64,000 nucleotides of DNA from Psychromarinibacter sp048262455 (GCA_048262455.1 JBLXFD010000008.1:1-64000); one strand, 5' to 3'; counted from the first letter of the stretch, positions 1 through 9,271 are shown. Notes: generated from the sequence alone by a model not told the origin. Numbers and translations: made by a program.

Positions 1-68
1 GGCATCCCGGCCTCCTGCTCCTTGATCATCCCGATTATCTGCGCCTCCGTGAAACGGCTCTTTCTCAT
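1..68 (-). CDS. IS3-family transposase OrfA, N-terminal fragment
   Basis: This partial gene starts at the ATG at 68 and runs off the left edge of the window. The 22 visible residues begin MRKSRFTEAQIIG, the usual start of the helix-turn-helix OrfA of IS3-family transposases. A purine-rich AAGGAG sequence lies just upstream as ribosome binding site. In this family OrfA binds the element ends and is usually joined to the DDE-type OrfB by programmed frameshifting; OrfB is not visible here. The protein would catalyse movement of the element that interrupts the neighbouring restriction gene. Confidence 0.85.
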   Translation of the reverse strand, partial: MRKSRFTEAQIIGMIKEQEAGM

Positions 69-102
69 TCATCTGCTCCTTCGCGGTTGAGCAGACTCTA
101 CA

Positions 103-2829
103 TCAGACTGAGGGATCTCGCGGGGGGCAGGTCATATGCTTTGTCGTCTCGATGGTGGCGATGTAGCGGGGCAAGCCCTGCAAGGCGGGGCGCAAGTCGC
201 GGCGCGGCTCGCCGAAGATCCACCAGTTGTCGCGGTAGGTGTCGCGATTGTTGTTGTCCCGTTCCGGCTTCACCGTCTCCGCGACGTGTTGGAACACCGC
301 CGGGAAGCGGTCTCGCACCTCTTCCACGCTCAGGCCAAACAGGTCGATGACCATCACGCCACGCGGTGTCGCCGCCAAATCGCGCCCGTTCCGATAGGGC
401 AAAATATGCCGCTCCAAGCCCGGCACAGTGCCGAGGCCGAGGTCCTTCGCCTTCTCGGGCGAGACAATGAACCCCGCGCCGTGAAGCGATACCCCCCGGC
501 TCGACAGCGCCTCGTTCGCCCACAGCGCGCGGATGCTGGCCAGATCGGCCCCGACCGTCAGTTTCGACGTGATCTTGCCGACACTCCGGCTCAGGCGCAC
601 GCGCGGCGCGTCGGTGTTCAGGTCGGCCTCCTCCACGACCTCGCCGAGGACGCCCTCAGACGAACCGGCTTCGGCCACGGTCATAGCGATCCGCACGGCG
701 GCGCGATCCGACGACTTTAGCCACGGGTGGTCGCCCACGGCGAAGACCAGCGAGAACGGCGGTTCGCCCTTTGGGCGCTGTTCAATCACGCGGCGCGAAA
801 AGGTCTGCGTGATCGAGTTCGTGGTGATGAAGCCGAAGCGGCGCGTCGGGTTCGGCTTCGCCTTCGTGCCCTTCGCCGTCAGTCGCCGCGCTGCCTCGTC
901 CCAGAAGTGCATCACGAAATCGGCCCCGCCCGGCACCTCCGGGCGCGCGGCCCACGCCGCCTCGGCGTAGCCGTCGCCGAGTTCGGCCCGCATATCTTTG
1001 CCGGCGATGACGGGCGGGTTGCCGACAATGAACTCCGCCTCGGGCCACGGCGCACGGCGCGGGTTTGTGTAGGCCGTGATCGGCACCCGCGCCGAGGCAT
1101 CAGGAACCATCTCTCCGGTGATTGGGTCAGGCTTGCGGGTGAAGCCGTCCCACCGCGTCCGGGGCTGGCCGTCTTCATCCAGCGCGGGCGTTTCCCCATC
1201 GTGAGCGAGCACGGCATCCTGTTGCCGGATCGTGCCATAGGCATCGAGGACCGGTTCCGAAATATCGACGCCGGTCCTGATCTGCCATTTCAGGAAGCCG
1301 ATCCACAGCACGAGGTCGGCAATCGGCACCGCGCGTGGGTTCAGTTCCAGCCCATAGAATTGATGGGGATCAACCGTGAAACGCCCGCCTGAGCTGGCGA
1401 GCTTCCGGCCGACTCGGTGCGACCCGGCATCATCCGGAAAGTCGGAGTATCTATCGGGCTGGCCACCGAGATCGGCAATAGCTTCGAGCACCTCGCCCTC
1501 GAGCCGTTTCATCAGTTCGAGCGACACATACAGGAAGTTGCCCGTGCCGCAGGCCGGGTCGAGCACCCGCGTCGTGCAGAGCTTGCGATGGAAGCGGCGC
1601 ACCTCGTTCAGCGCGTCGCGGTCCTTGCCCTGTTCGGTCAGGTCGCGAACCCGCGCCTGAACCGCCGTCCAGTCCTCGCGCAGGGGCTCGATGATGACCG
1701 GGACCACCAGCCGCTCGACATAGGCGCGCGGTGTGTAGTGCGCGCCCAGCGACGACCGCTCGCGCTTGTCGAGGGCGCGTTCCAGCAGCGTGCCGAAGAT
1801 GGCAGGTTCCACATCCTGCCACCCTTTGCCGGCGGCGGTCTTCAGCGTCGCTATCTCTTCGACTGAGAGAGGCAGCGCAGTCCGATCCTTGAAAAGCGAT
1901 CCGTTGAATCGCTTGATTGTTTTTCGAATGGTTCCCGAATACCCGCCTTCGTCCATATCCCGCCAGAAGGTTTCGAGAGCCGGAACGAACTCCGAAGTGG
2001 TCGACTCCATATCGGACAGAAGCTTTTCGAAACACTTCTCTGGCAGAAGCTTTACGTCCTCGGCGAACATCGTGAAAATGCACCGCATCAGGAACTCTGC
2101 CACTATCTTCGGATCGTGCTTCTTTTCCAATCTTCGGGCAAGTATTGCCAGTTGGTCCGCGATCTCGCGTGTAATCTTCGCCGAATGGCGGGCCGGGTCG
2201 AGGGAATGCGGATCGGTCCAGATCGCCCGAAGCCGGTCCTGTATTTCCGGTTCGCGCAAATCGTCCATATGTATGCGAAATGATTTGCGGTCGGGGAAAT
2301 GAGCGTAGTTTTTGCCCTGCCCGGAAAAGTCAGCGAACACCTCAATGACATTGCCAACATCGACAATCAGGACGAACGGCGGATAGCCGTGATCTACCGG
2401 CAAGGCGCGTGAGTAGTCTTCAGCCTGCTTTCGGGCCTGAACCATCACCCGGTCCCATTTGCGCGTCCCTTGCAGGGCGTGGCCGGACTTGGGCAGAAAG
2501 GAATCCGAGGGTAGCCCGAGACCGTCCGCAGCAGCCGCTGTTCGTTTTTTCGACTGCTTCGCCTCAAGGATGAAGTGATCGCGCCTGTAGCAGTCAATCC
2601 AGCCGCTCGTCGTTGATCCGTCGGGGTGGGCAAAGGCGACCTTCCGCTCGAAGACGTAGTTGTCGAGGGCGGTGTCTTCGCTCGCATACTCGGGTCGAGG
2701 AATGCAAAGAACCTCGCACAGTTCGACCACGAACAACTGGTAGTTTGCCCGCTCGGCACCGCCGGAAGCCTTCGCTTTTGAAATGAATGTGTCGAGCGAA
2801 TCTTCCGCGTCCATAATCTTTTCCTTCAC
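103..2829 (-). pseudogene. Type II (MmeI-like) restriction-modification protein, 3' end cut by the IS
   Basis: A fused nuclease-methyltransferase that would both methylate and cut DNA. An N-terminal PD-(D/E)xK-like stretch has D79 and E89-x-K91. The SAM-binding motif DPACGTG lies near residue 424 and the catalytic NPP(V) motif near 603, as in class I SAM-dependent MTases of the MmeI/type IIL group. The coding sequence is native up to an ETTKH segment; the next residues are encoded by the insertion sequence and end in a stop at 103. Family members continue for a C-terminal stretch that includes part of the target-recognition region, so this copy is probably inactive in specificity. M1 or M6 could be the start. 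GC content is lower than in the chromosome to the right, consistent with transfer. Confidence 0.85.
113..134 (-). repeat. Terminal inverted repeat of the IS3-type element
   Basis: On the minus strand the end begins TGACCTGCCCCC and continues into a GC-rich tract. IS3-family elements, especially those of alphaproteobacteria, commonly have ends of this form. The partner repeat and any target duplication lie outside the window, so the exact length is not confirmed. Confidence 0.7.
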
Positions 2830-2844
2830 TCACACGCACCGCCG

Positions 2845-3996
2845 TTATTCGGCAGCATCGGCCTCAAGGTATTTCAGACTAGTCGCGCGTTTGACAAGGT
2901 CTGCGTAGGTCCCACCTACTCCGGTTGCATAGAGGCCCCAAACCTCCATCAGGTTTTCACGATGATCGAGGTAGATCGTTCGGCGATATGCTTCATCCAC
3001 CTTGTCCCCGCTTGCGTGAGCGAGCGCCGCCTCCTTGACCTCTCTCGGAACGTTTTCCGCAAACTCCTCGCACCAGTCGCGAAATGCGCTGCGCATTCCG
3101 TGCACTGTCGCACCGGGATGAAATTTTTTCAGGATTTTCGCCATCGTGTTCTCCGAGATTTGTTTCGATCCGTCTCGTGGGGACGGGAAAACGAGTTCGG
3201 AATCTCCGGCGGTCTCTCGCTGCGCGAGGATGATATTTCTCGCCGCATACGACAGCGGCACGACGAACTTCTTCCCGCCCTTCATATGCTCCTCGGGGGC
3301 AGTCCAGGTGTTGTCCCAGTTCGAGAACTCGTCCCAACGCGCCAGCCTCACCGGGCCGGAGCGTGAGGCCGTCAGGATCGTGAAGCGGAGAGCGGCAGAG
3401 CCAACGCCGGGAACTTCCGCGAGCGCGGCCATCAATTCGGCGACCTGCAAGTGGGAAATCGCCTCGAAGTGCTTTACCCGGTCGCCCTGCTTCCCCAGCG
3501 CGTTGCGTATGCCTTTCACGGGGATCGCCTGATCGCGCCAGCCCTGAACCTCGCACCATTGCAGCACTACGTCGATCCGCTGGAGCACTCGTCTGGCCGT
3601 CTCCGGCTTCTCGCGCCAGATCGGCTTCAGGACGTCGACGACCATCTTCCCAGTGATCTCGGACACGGAAAGGTCCCCGAAGGCTGGAAAGACGTATTGT
3701 TTGAGCGTGTTCCACCACTGGTCGATATGTTTGCCGTTGCGGCTCGTATCTCGAATGCGGAAGTCGTGGACCTCCTTTGCAGCCTTCTTGAACGTCATAG
3801 CTGCCGATTGGCGCTCGTGCCGGACCATCAGTGGATCGCCCCCCATCCGGGCGATCTTGCGCATCTTCCCGGCTGTCTCTCGCGCCTCCGTCAGCGACAC
3901 GAAAGAAAGCGGGCCGATGCCGTAGTCTTTGCGGACACCGTGCGCGACGACCCGGAGAAACCACCTGCGAGCTCCGGTTCTATCGACGTGCAGCAT
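2845..3996 (-). CDS. Tyrosine-type site-specific integrase of an integrated element
   Basis: Integrase of the family that carries an N-terminal arm-binding domain (DUF4102) and inserts islands into tRNA genes. Catalytic residues can be read: R212, the H299-x-x-R302 box, H327 and the nucleophile Y337, counted from the ATG at 3996. A core-binding domain precedes them (about 65-170). Homology to the arm-binding domain continues upstream of the ATG to about 4068, in the same frame, but I find no ATG, GTG or TTG there, so the N terminus may be frameshifted or start unusually. It stops 16 bases from the restriction gene and faces the 3' end of tRNA-Ser, the expected position for an island integrase. 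Confidence 0.9.
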   Translation of the reverse strand: MLHVDRTGARRWFLRVVAHGVRKDYGIGPLSFVSLTEARETAGKMRKIARMGGDPLMVRHERQSAAMTFKKAAKEVHDFRIRDTSRNGKHIDQWWNTLKQYVFPAFGDLSVSEITGKMVVDVLKPIWREKPETARRVLQRIDVVLQWCEVQGWRDQAIPVKGIRNALGKQGDRVKHFEAISHLQVAELMAALAEVPGVGSAALRFTILTASRSGPVRLARWDEFSNWDNTWTAPEEHMKGGKKFVVPLSYAARNIILAQRETAGDSELVFPSPRDGSKQISENTMAKILKKFHPGATVHGMRSAFRDWCEEFAENVPREVKEAALAHASGDKVDEAYRRTIYLDHRENLMEVWGLYATGVGGTYADLVKRATSLKYLEADAAE

Positions 3997-4128
3997 CAGG
4001 CCGCCACCATCGCAGTATCGCCCCGGCGGTGCTTTCTTTATAAAGGTCGCGTTGAGCTTGCGCTCACGTGCGGTCCTGATTTGACGCCGACGCGGCGGCC
4101 GATGTTGGAATCTGCGCTCATATCCCGT

Positions 4129-4148
4129 CCCACATTTTATCCCACATT
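4129..4148. other. Direct repeat CCCACATT x2 beside the integrase
   Basis: Two exact copies of CCCACATT lie 12 bases apart between the integrase and tRNA-Ser. Short repeats here are typical of arm-type integrase sites or of the integrase promoter. Their function is inferred only from position. Confidence 0.4.
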
Positions 4149-4246
4149 CTTCAGTGCGTAATCATCACAAGATGTAGGTGATAGGAGGCAAATGCGCCAT
4201 AAATGTGTCCGATTTCAGATACTTAACAGCACCTTCGAACAGGTAA

Positions 4247-4336
4247 TGGCGGAGACGAAGGGATTCGAACCCTCGAGACCCTTCCGGGCCTACTCCCTTA
4301 GCAGGGGAGCGCCTTCGACCACTCGGCCACGTCTCC
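4247..4336 (-). tRNA. tRNA-Ser (anticodon GCU)
   Basis: A 90-nucleotide class II tRNA with encoded CCA. The acceptor stem GGAGACG pairs with CGTCTCC, the discriminator base is G, the anticodon loop reads CTGCTAA (anticodon GCT, decoding AGC/AGU) and a long variable arm typical of tRNA-Ser follows. Its 3' end points to the integrase at 3996, so it is the likely attachment site of the element to its left. The first ATG of an overlapping plus-strand reading frame lies to its left, but that frame only becomes a real gene after the tRNA. Confidence 0.97.
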
Positions 4337-4452
4337 GCCGACGCGTATATCCAAGCGGGGCTCGGAAGCACAAGGCCAAACTGCCCTATCCGGCAATTGC
4401 ACGCCGCCCCGCCCTCTGGTCAGGCCCGCCCCGCGCACCTAGCTTCACCGGC

Positions 4453-6897
4453 ATGACCGCGCTCCCCCCTGCCTTTGCCGATTGGTTCGCCGACCGCGGC
4501 TGGTCCATGCATCCGCACCAGCAGGCGATGCTGGAACGCGCGGGTGCGCCCTCGCTGCTGCTGATCGCGCCCACCGGCGGCGGCAAGACGCTGGCCGGGT
4601 TCCTGCCCTCGCTGGCGGAACTGGCGGACGGCGTCCACGAGGGGCTGCACACGCTCTACGTCTCGCCGCTGAAGGCGCTGGCCGCCGACATCCGCCGCAA
4701 CCTGCGCGCCCCTGTCGAACAGATGCGCCTGCCGATCCGCATCGAGGACCGCACCGGTGACACCAGCGCCACCCAGCGCCGGCGCCAGCGGGCCGATCCG
4801 CCGCACATCCTGCTGACCACGCCAGAAAGCCTGGCACTGCTGCTCAGCTACGAGGACGCGCCGCGGATCTTCGCGGGGCTGGAGCGGGTGATCGTCGACG
4901 AGATCCACGCGCTGGCGGAATCCAAGCGCGGTGACCAGCTGATGCTGGGCCTCGCGCGGCTGCAGCGCCTGCGCCCGAACCTGCGGCGCGTGGGGCTGTC
5001 GGCCACCGTCGAGGACCCCGCCGCCATCGCCGCGCTGCTGGCGCGCCACCCCGATCCCTGCGAGATCCTCCACGCCGATCCCGGCCCCGACGCCGACATC
5101 CGGATGCTGCGCACCGACGCGCCCCCGCCCTGGTCCGGCGGCGGCGGCACCTATGCCATCCCCGCGGTGCTGGAGGAGGTGCGCCGCCACCGCACCACGC
5201 TGATCTTCCACAACACCCGTGCCCAGGCAGAGATCTTCTTTCACAACCTCTGGCTGGCCAACGAGGACTCGCTGCCGATCGGCATCCACCACGGCAGCCT
5301 CGCGCGCGAGCAGCGCCAACGGGTCGAGGCCGCGATGGTGGCGGGAGAGCTGCGCGCCATCGTCTGCACCGGCACACTGGATCTGGGGATCGACTGGGGC
5401 GACGTTGACCTGATCATCCAGGTGGGTGCACCGAAGAACGTCAAGCGCCTGATCCAGCGCATCGGCCGCGCCAACCACCGCTACAACGCGCCCTCGAAGG
5501 CGATCCTGGTGCCCGCCAACCGCTTCGAGGTGGTGGAATGCGTGGCGGCGCTGGAGGCCGCGCAGGCGCGCGAGCTGGACGGCGACCCGCGCGGCCCCGG
5601 CCCCCGCGACGTGCTGTGCCAGCACATCCTGATCACCGCCGCCGCCGGCCCCTTCGACGAGGCCGAGCTGTTTCGCGAGGTCAAGACCGCCGGCGCCTAC
5701 GCCGGCCTGTCGCGTGCCGCCTTTGATGCCTGCCTCGATTTCGTCGCGACCGGCGGCTACGCGCTGCGCGCCTATGACCGCTGGCAGCGGCTGAAGCAGC
5801 GCGAGGACGGGCTGTGGCAGCTGCGCGACCCGCGCGCCGCCCGGCAGATCCGCATGAACATCGGGACGATCCAGGACACCGACCTCGTGAAGGTCCGCAT
5901 GCGCGGCCGCGGCGGCGCCCCGCTGGGCGAGATCGAGGAGGGCTTTGCCGCCACCCTCACCAAGGGCGAGACCTTCCTGATCGGCGGAAGGATCGTGCGC
6001 TACGAGGGGCTGCGCGAGATGACCGTGGAGGTGTCGCGCAGCGCCGCCGAGAAACCCCGCATCGCCGCCTTCATGGGCACCAAGTTCGCCACTTCCACCC
6101 AGCTGTCCCACCGCATCCTGAAGATGTTCCGCCAACCCGACTGGCCGGAACTGCCCCAGCACACCCGGGAATGGCTGGCGCTGCAGCGCGAGGTCTCGAA
6201 ACTGCCCGAGGCCGACCGCCTGCTGGTGGAAAGCTTTCCTTGGGAGGGCAAGGCCCATACCTGCATCTACGGTTTCGCCGGCCGCAACGCGATGCAGACC
6301 CTCGGCCTGCTGCTGACCCAGCGGATGGAGGCGCTGGGCCTGCACCCGTTGGGCTTCGTCGCCTCCGACTACGCGGTGCTGACCTGGGGGCTGGAGCCGC
6401 TCCCGGACCCTGCCCCGCTGTTCGACCCGCAGGACCTGCGCGAGGGGTTCGAAACCTGGCTGGGCGGCAACGCGGTGATGAAGCGCACCTTCAAGGCCAG
6501 CGCGGTGATCTCGGGCCTGATCGACCGCAACAGCGCCGGCCAGCGCAAGAGCGGGCGGCAGGCGACCTTCTCCTCCGACATCCTTTACGACACCCTGCGC
6601 CGCTACGACCCGGACCACCTGCTGCTGGAGATCACCCGCGAGGAGGCGCTGAAGGGGCTGGTGGACTTTGGCCGCGTCGAGGAGATGCTGGCCCGCACCC
6701 AGGGACGCATCGACCACGTGATCCTCGACCGCGTGCCGCCGCTGGCGGCGCCGCTGTTCCTCGAGGTGGGGCGCGTGCCGATCCAGGGCAGCGGCACCGA
6801 CCGGCTGCTGGAGGAAGAGGCCGCGCGGCTGATGCGCGAGGCCGGGCTCGGCGAAACCACGCCGGAAGAACGCCGCGGCCGCACCCTTCAGGCTTGA
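4453..6897 (+). CDS. Ligase-associated DEXH-box DNA helicase (Lhr-core type)
   Basis: An 814-residue ATP-dependent DNA helicase of the Lhr-related clade usually found beside an ATP-dependent DNA ligase and thought to act in DNA damage repair. Walker A (APTGGGKT) is at residues 39-46, the Walker B DEIH box near 148, motif III (GLSAT) near 180 and motif VI (QRIGRANHR) near 335. A long C-terminal winged-helix and beta-barrel region follows, as in Lhr. The start is the ATG at 4453, not any upstream one, because the upstream frame runs through tRNA-Ser. The gene is followed after 32 bases by pdeM, its usual partner. The ligase and exonuclease normally in the set are not in the window. Confidence 0.92.
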   Translation: MTALPPAFADWFADRGWSMHPHQQAMLERAGAPSLLLIAPTGGGKTLAGFLPSLAELADGVHEGLHTLYVSPLKALAADIRRNLRAPVEQMRLPIRIEDRTGDTSATQRRRQRADPPHILLTTPESLALLLSYEDAPRIFAGLERVIVDEIHALAESKRGDQLMLGLARLQRLRPNLRRVGLSATVEDPAAIAALLARHPDPCEILHADPGPDADIRMLRTDAPPPWSGGGGTYAIPAVLEEVRRHRTTLIFHNTRAQAEIFFHNLWLANEDSLPIGIHHGSLAREQRQRVEAAMVAGELRAIVCTGTLDLGIDWGDVDLIIQVGAPKNVKRLIQRIGRANHRYNAPSKAILVPANRFEVVECVAALEAAQARELDGDPRGPGPRDVLCQHILITAAAGPFDEAELFREVKTAGAYAGLSRAAFDACLDFVATGGYALRAYDRWQRLKQREDGLWQLRDPRAARQIRMNIGTIQDTDLVKVRMRGRGGAPLGEIEEGFAATLTKGETFLIGGRIVRYEGLREMTVEVSRSAAEKPRIAAFMGTKFATSTQLSHRILKMFRQPDWPELPQHTREWLALQREVSKLPEADRLLVESFPWEGKAHTCIYGFAGRNAMQTLGLLLTQRMEALGLHPLGFVASDYAVLTWGLEPLPDPAPLFDPQDLREGFETWLGGNAVMKRTFKASAVISGLIDRNSAGQRKSGRQATFSSDILYDTLRRYDPDHLLLEITREEALKGLVDFGRVEEMLARTQGRIDHVILDRVPPLAAPLFLEVGRVPIQGSGTDRLLEEEAARLMREAGLGETTPEERRGRTLQA

Positions 6898-6929
6898 CGC
6901 GCCCCGCGGCGGCGGGGTTAACAGGGATT

Positions 6930-7631
6930 ATGCAAGCGGAACAGATGAAGAACGGCAAGACCTTCCACCTCGCCGGCGCCCGGCTCGAGGCGCGCGGCTC
7001 CGGCGCGCTCTGGTGGGGCGAGGCGGGGATGCTGGTGGTCTCGGACCTGCACCTGGGCAAGTCCGAAAGGATCGCCCGGCGCGGCGGCACCATGCTGCCC
7101 CCCTACGAGACCCGCGATACCCTGGCACGGCTGGAGGCCGAGATCGCCCTGCTGGCCCCGGACCAGGTGGTCTGCCTCGGCGACAGCTTCGACGACGACG
7201 CCGCCTGCACCGCGCTGGCGGCCGAGGCGGTGCAGGCCCTCGCCCGCCTGATGCAGGGCCGGTGCTGGTGCTGGATCGAGGGCAACCACGACCCCGCCCC
7301 CCCGGCGCTGGGCGGCGCGCACATGGCCGAACTGGCGGCGGGCCCGCTGGTGCTGCGCCACATCGCCGCCCGGGGCGCCGCAGGCGAGGGGCGCGGCGAG
7401 GTCTCCGGCCACTACCACCCCAAGGCGACCCTGCGCGCCCGGGGCCGGCAGATCTCGCGCCCCTGTTTCCTCTGCGACAGCCGCCGGGTGATCCTGCCCG
7501 CCTTCGGCACCTATACCGGCGGGTTGCGCGCCGGCACCCCCGCGCTCAGCGACCTGATGCGCCCCGAGGCGCTGGCGATCCTCACCGGCCACGCGCCGGT
7601 GGCGATCCCCATGCCGGGCCGCGCCGCGTGA
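6930..7631 (+). CDS. pdeM: Ligase-associated DNA damage response endonuclease PdeM
   Basis: A 233-residue calcineurin-like phosphoesterase expected to act as a metal-dependent nuclease or phosphodiesterase in the ligase-associated repair set. Metal-binding blocks are visible in order: SDLHLGK (D39, H41), GDSFDDD, GNHD and GHYHPK. It lies directly behind the helicase and overlaps the thioesterase downstream by four bases. The start at 6930 gives an N terminus of normal length; a second ATG five codons later is also possible. Confidence 0.9.
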   Translation: MQAEQMKNGKTFHLAGARLEARGSGALWWGEAGMLVVSDLHLGKSERIARRGGTMLPPYETRDTLARLEAEIALLAPDQVVCLGDSFDDDAACTALAAEAVQALARLMQGRCWCWIEGNHDPAPPALGGAHMAELAAGPLVLRHIAARGAAGEGRGEVSGHYHPKATLRARGRQISRPCFLCDSRRVILPAFGTYTGGLRAGTPALSDLMRPEALAILTGHAPVAIPMPGRAA

Positions 7632-8059
7632 CCCCGCGCTTCGCGGGATACGAGGCGAAGGTGCGCGCCAGCTTCGCCGCGCAGACCATGATGACCACCC
7701 TCGGCGCCCGCCTCTCCCGCCTCGCTCCCGGCACAACCGAGATCACCGCCCCGATCCTCGACCTTGCCCGCCAGCAGCACGGCTTCGCCCATGCCGCGGT
7801 CAGCTTCGCCCTGGGCGACAGCGCGGCGGGCTACGCCGCCCTCACCCTGGCGGACGAGGCCGACGAGGTGCTGACCGCCGAGATGAAGATCAACCTGCTG
7901 GCCCCCGCCCGCGGCGACCGCCTGCGTGCGAAAGGAAGGGTGATCAAGGCCGGCCGCCGCCTCCTTGTGGTCGCCGCCGACGTCTACGCCCTACACGAGG
8001 GGCAAGAGACCCACGTCGCCCTGCTGCAGGGCACCATGATCCCGGTGCACCCCGCCTGA
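7628..8059 (+). CDS. PaaI-family (hotdog) thioesterase
   Basis: A 143-residue hotdog-fold protein of the PaaI/YiiD group, which hydrolyse acyl-CoA thioesters. The segment HGFAHAAVSFALGDSA corresponds to the helix-and-aspartate active-site region of the family. The GTG start overlaps the TGA of pdeM (GTGA), which indicates translational coupling. The substrate cannot be told from sequence, and co-location with repair genes need not mean a repair role. Confidence 0.85.
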   Translation: MTPRFAGYEAKVRASFAAQTMMTTLGARLSRLAPGTTEITAPILDLARQQHGFAHAAVSFALGDSAAGYAALTLADEADEVLTAEMKINLLAPARGDRLRAKGRVIKAGRRLLVVAADVYALHEGQETHVALLQGTMIPVHPA

Positions 8060-8079
8060 AACCCCGCGCCCATCCCCTG

Positions 8080-8148
8080 GCTTCTTCTTGTCGGCAAATA
8101 CCTCGGGGGGGCCGCCGCAGGCGGCGGGGGGCCGCGCCCCCCTCGACG
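8080..8148. repeat. REP-like hairpin element, family C, copy 1
   Basis: An intergenic GC-rich palindrome. Read on the minus strand it has a GGGGGG/CCCCCC hairpin region, then CCCGAGGTATTTG and an AAGAAGAAG tail. Copies with the same order (GC hairpin, CCC-GGATATTT, GAAGAA tail) occur at 41290 and 51067. It fits the repetitive extragenic elements common in Rhodobacteraceae and may act as a bidirectional transcription end. Confidence 0.6.
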
Positions 8149-8192
8149 ACAGCCGCTTGCGGCGCCGCCCGCAACCCCGCTATAGCCCGCCC

Positions 8193-9074
8193 ATGACCAC
8201 CTACACCGCTCTCACCCGAACCACCGGCAAGGACAGCGCCGAGGCGCTTGGCGCCGCCATGGAACTGCTGCACCCCGAGCCCACCGGCGTCGGTGTTTTC
8301 GAGATAGAGGACGGCTCCGGCCTGTGGGAGGTGGGCGGCTACTTCACTGATCCGCCCGACACCGCCGGCCTCGCCCTGCTGTCCGCCGCCTTCGCCGCCG
8401 CGGATTTCGCCGTCTCCGAGGTGCCGGAAACCGACTGGGTCGCCAAGGTCCGCCGCGAACTCTCCCCGGTCGAGGCCGGGCGCTTCTTCGTCCACGGCAG
8501 CCACGACGCCGACAAGATCCCCCCCGGCCGCATCCCGCTGCTGATCGAGGCGGCGATGGCCTTCGGCACCGGCCACCACGGCACCACGCTGGGCTGCCTG
8601 CGAGCGCTGGACCGGCTGGTGGAGGCGGGCGAGACCCCGGCCCGTGTGCTGGACGTGGGCTGCGGCACCGCGGTGCTGGCCATGGCCGCCGCCCGGGTCT
8701 GGCCCGAGGCGCAGGTGCTGGCCAGCGACATCGACGCGGTGGCGGTGGAGGTGGCAGAGGCCAACCTCGCCGCCAACGGAATGAGGGGCGCGCTGACCTG
8801 TGTCGAGGCGGCGGGGCTGGATCACCCGCAACTGCAGGCGGCGATGCCGTACCAGCTGATCTTCGCCAACATCCTCAAGGGTCCGCTGATCGACCTGGCC
8901 CCCGCCATTGCCCGCGCCACCGCGCCCGGGGGCTGGGTGATCCTGTCGGGCATCCTGAACGAGCAGGCAGATGAAGTGACGCAGGTCTATGCCGAGGCCG
9001 GGATCAATCTCGTGCGGCAGGAACAGATTGTCGACTGGACGACCCTCACCCTGCGCCGCGCAACGGCCGATTAG
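8193..9074 (+). CDS. prmA: Ribosomal protein L11 methyltransferase PrmA
   Basis: A 293-residue SAM-dependent methyltransferase that trimethylates ribosomal protein L11. The SAM-binding motif VLDVGCGTAVLA sits mid-protein, preceded by a GTGHHGTT segment and followed by the catalytic-loop motif ANILKGPL, all diagnostic for PrmA. Length matches the family. The start at 8193 follows the REP-like element, so the gene probably has its own promoter rather than reading from the thioesterase. Confidence 0.93.
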   Translation: MTTYTALTRTTGKDSAEALGAAMELLHPEPTGVGVFEIEDGSGLWEVGGYFTDPPDTAGLALLSAAFAAADFAVSEVPETDWVAKVRRELSPVEAGRFFVHGSHDADKIPPGRIPLLIEAAMAFGTGHHGTTLGCLRALDRLVEAGETPARVLDVGCGTAVLAMAAARVWPEAQVLASDIDAVAVEVAEANLAANGMRGALTCVEAAGLDHPQLQAAMPYQLIFANILKGPLIDLAPAIARATAPGGWVILSGILNEQADEVTQVYAEAGINLVRQEQIVDWTTLTLRRATAD

Positions 9075-9102
9075 GACGGAAAAGGGCGGTTTCGCCGCCT
9101 GC

Positions 9103-9133
9103 GCCCCATTCTCGCCACATTCCGGCGCGATTC
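9103..9133 (+). promoter_or_regulatory. Three 11-bp phased direct repeats (GCCNCATTC type), locus 1
   Basis: GCCCCATTC (9103), GCCACATTC (9114) and GCGCGATTC (9125) begin exactly 11 bases apart, about one helical turn. The same arrangement occurs at 9453. Phased repeats of this kind usually bind a tandem-dimer regulator. No coding gene follows for nearly 400 bases on this strand, but an intrinsic terminator lies at 9272, so the site may drive a small RNA. The regulator is unknown. Confidence 0.5.
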
Positions 9134-9271
9134 AGGCAGCATCAAGACGGCGCCGCATCGTCTTGCCGCAATCACCGCCGCCGCCGGTTTCCGGCACGGC
9201 CCCGCAGTCACCGGAAGGCCGCGTCCTTCCCCGCCACGTACGACCTTTCTCTCTCGACTTCGTTCGAACTG

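Larger units (their letters stand above)
1..134 (-). mobile_element. IS3-family insertion sequence, one end only
   Basis: This is the 5' end of an insertion sequence read on the minus strand; the rest lies outside the window. It begins at 134 with the terminal dinucleotide TG of a GC-rich terminal inverted repeat, followed by a short leader and the first codons of an OrfA-type transposase. The adjoining restriction gene keeps its family-typical sequence exactly up to 135 and turns to unrelated sequence inside the element, which fixes the junction. The IS3 assignment rests on the TG end and the OrfA start; the subgroup (IS407-like) is a guess. Confidence 0.85.

Noticed and set aside
1..4246. 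Prophage
   Set aside because: An integrase and an R-M gene are present but no structural, lysis or replication genes are visible in this part.
4192..4452. N-terminal extension of the helicase
   Set aside because: The frame is open but passes through tRNA-Ser on the other strand and has no helicase homology; the ATG at 4453 is the start.
4420..6717. 765-residue open frame on the minus strand
   Set aside because: It is antisense to the helicase, has low-complexity composition and no family features; long antisense frames are expected at this GC content.
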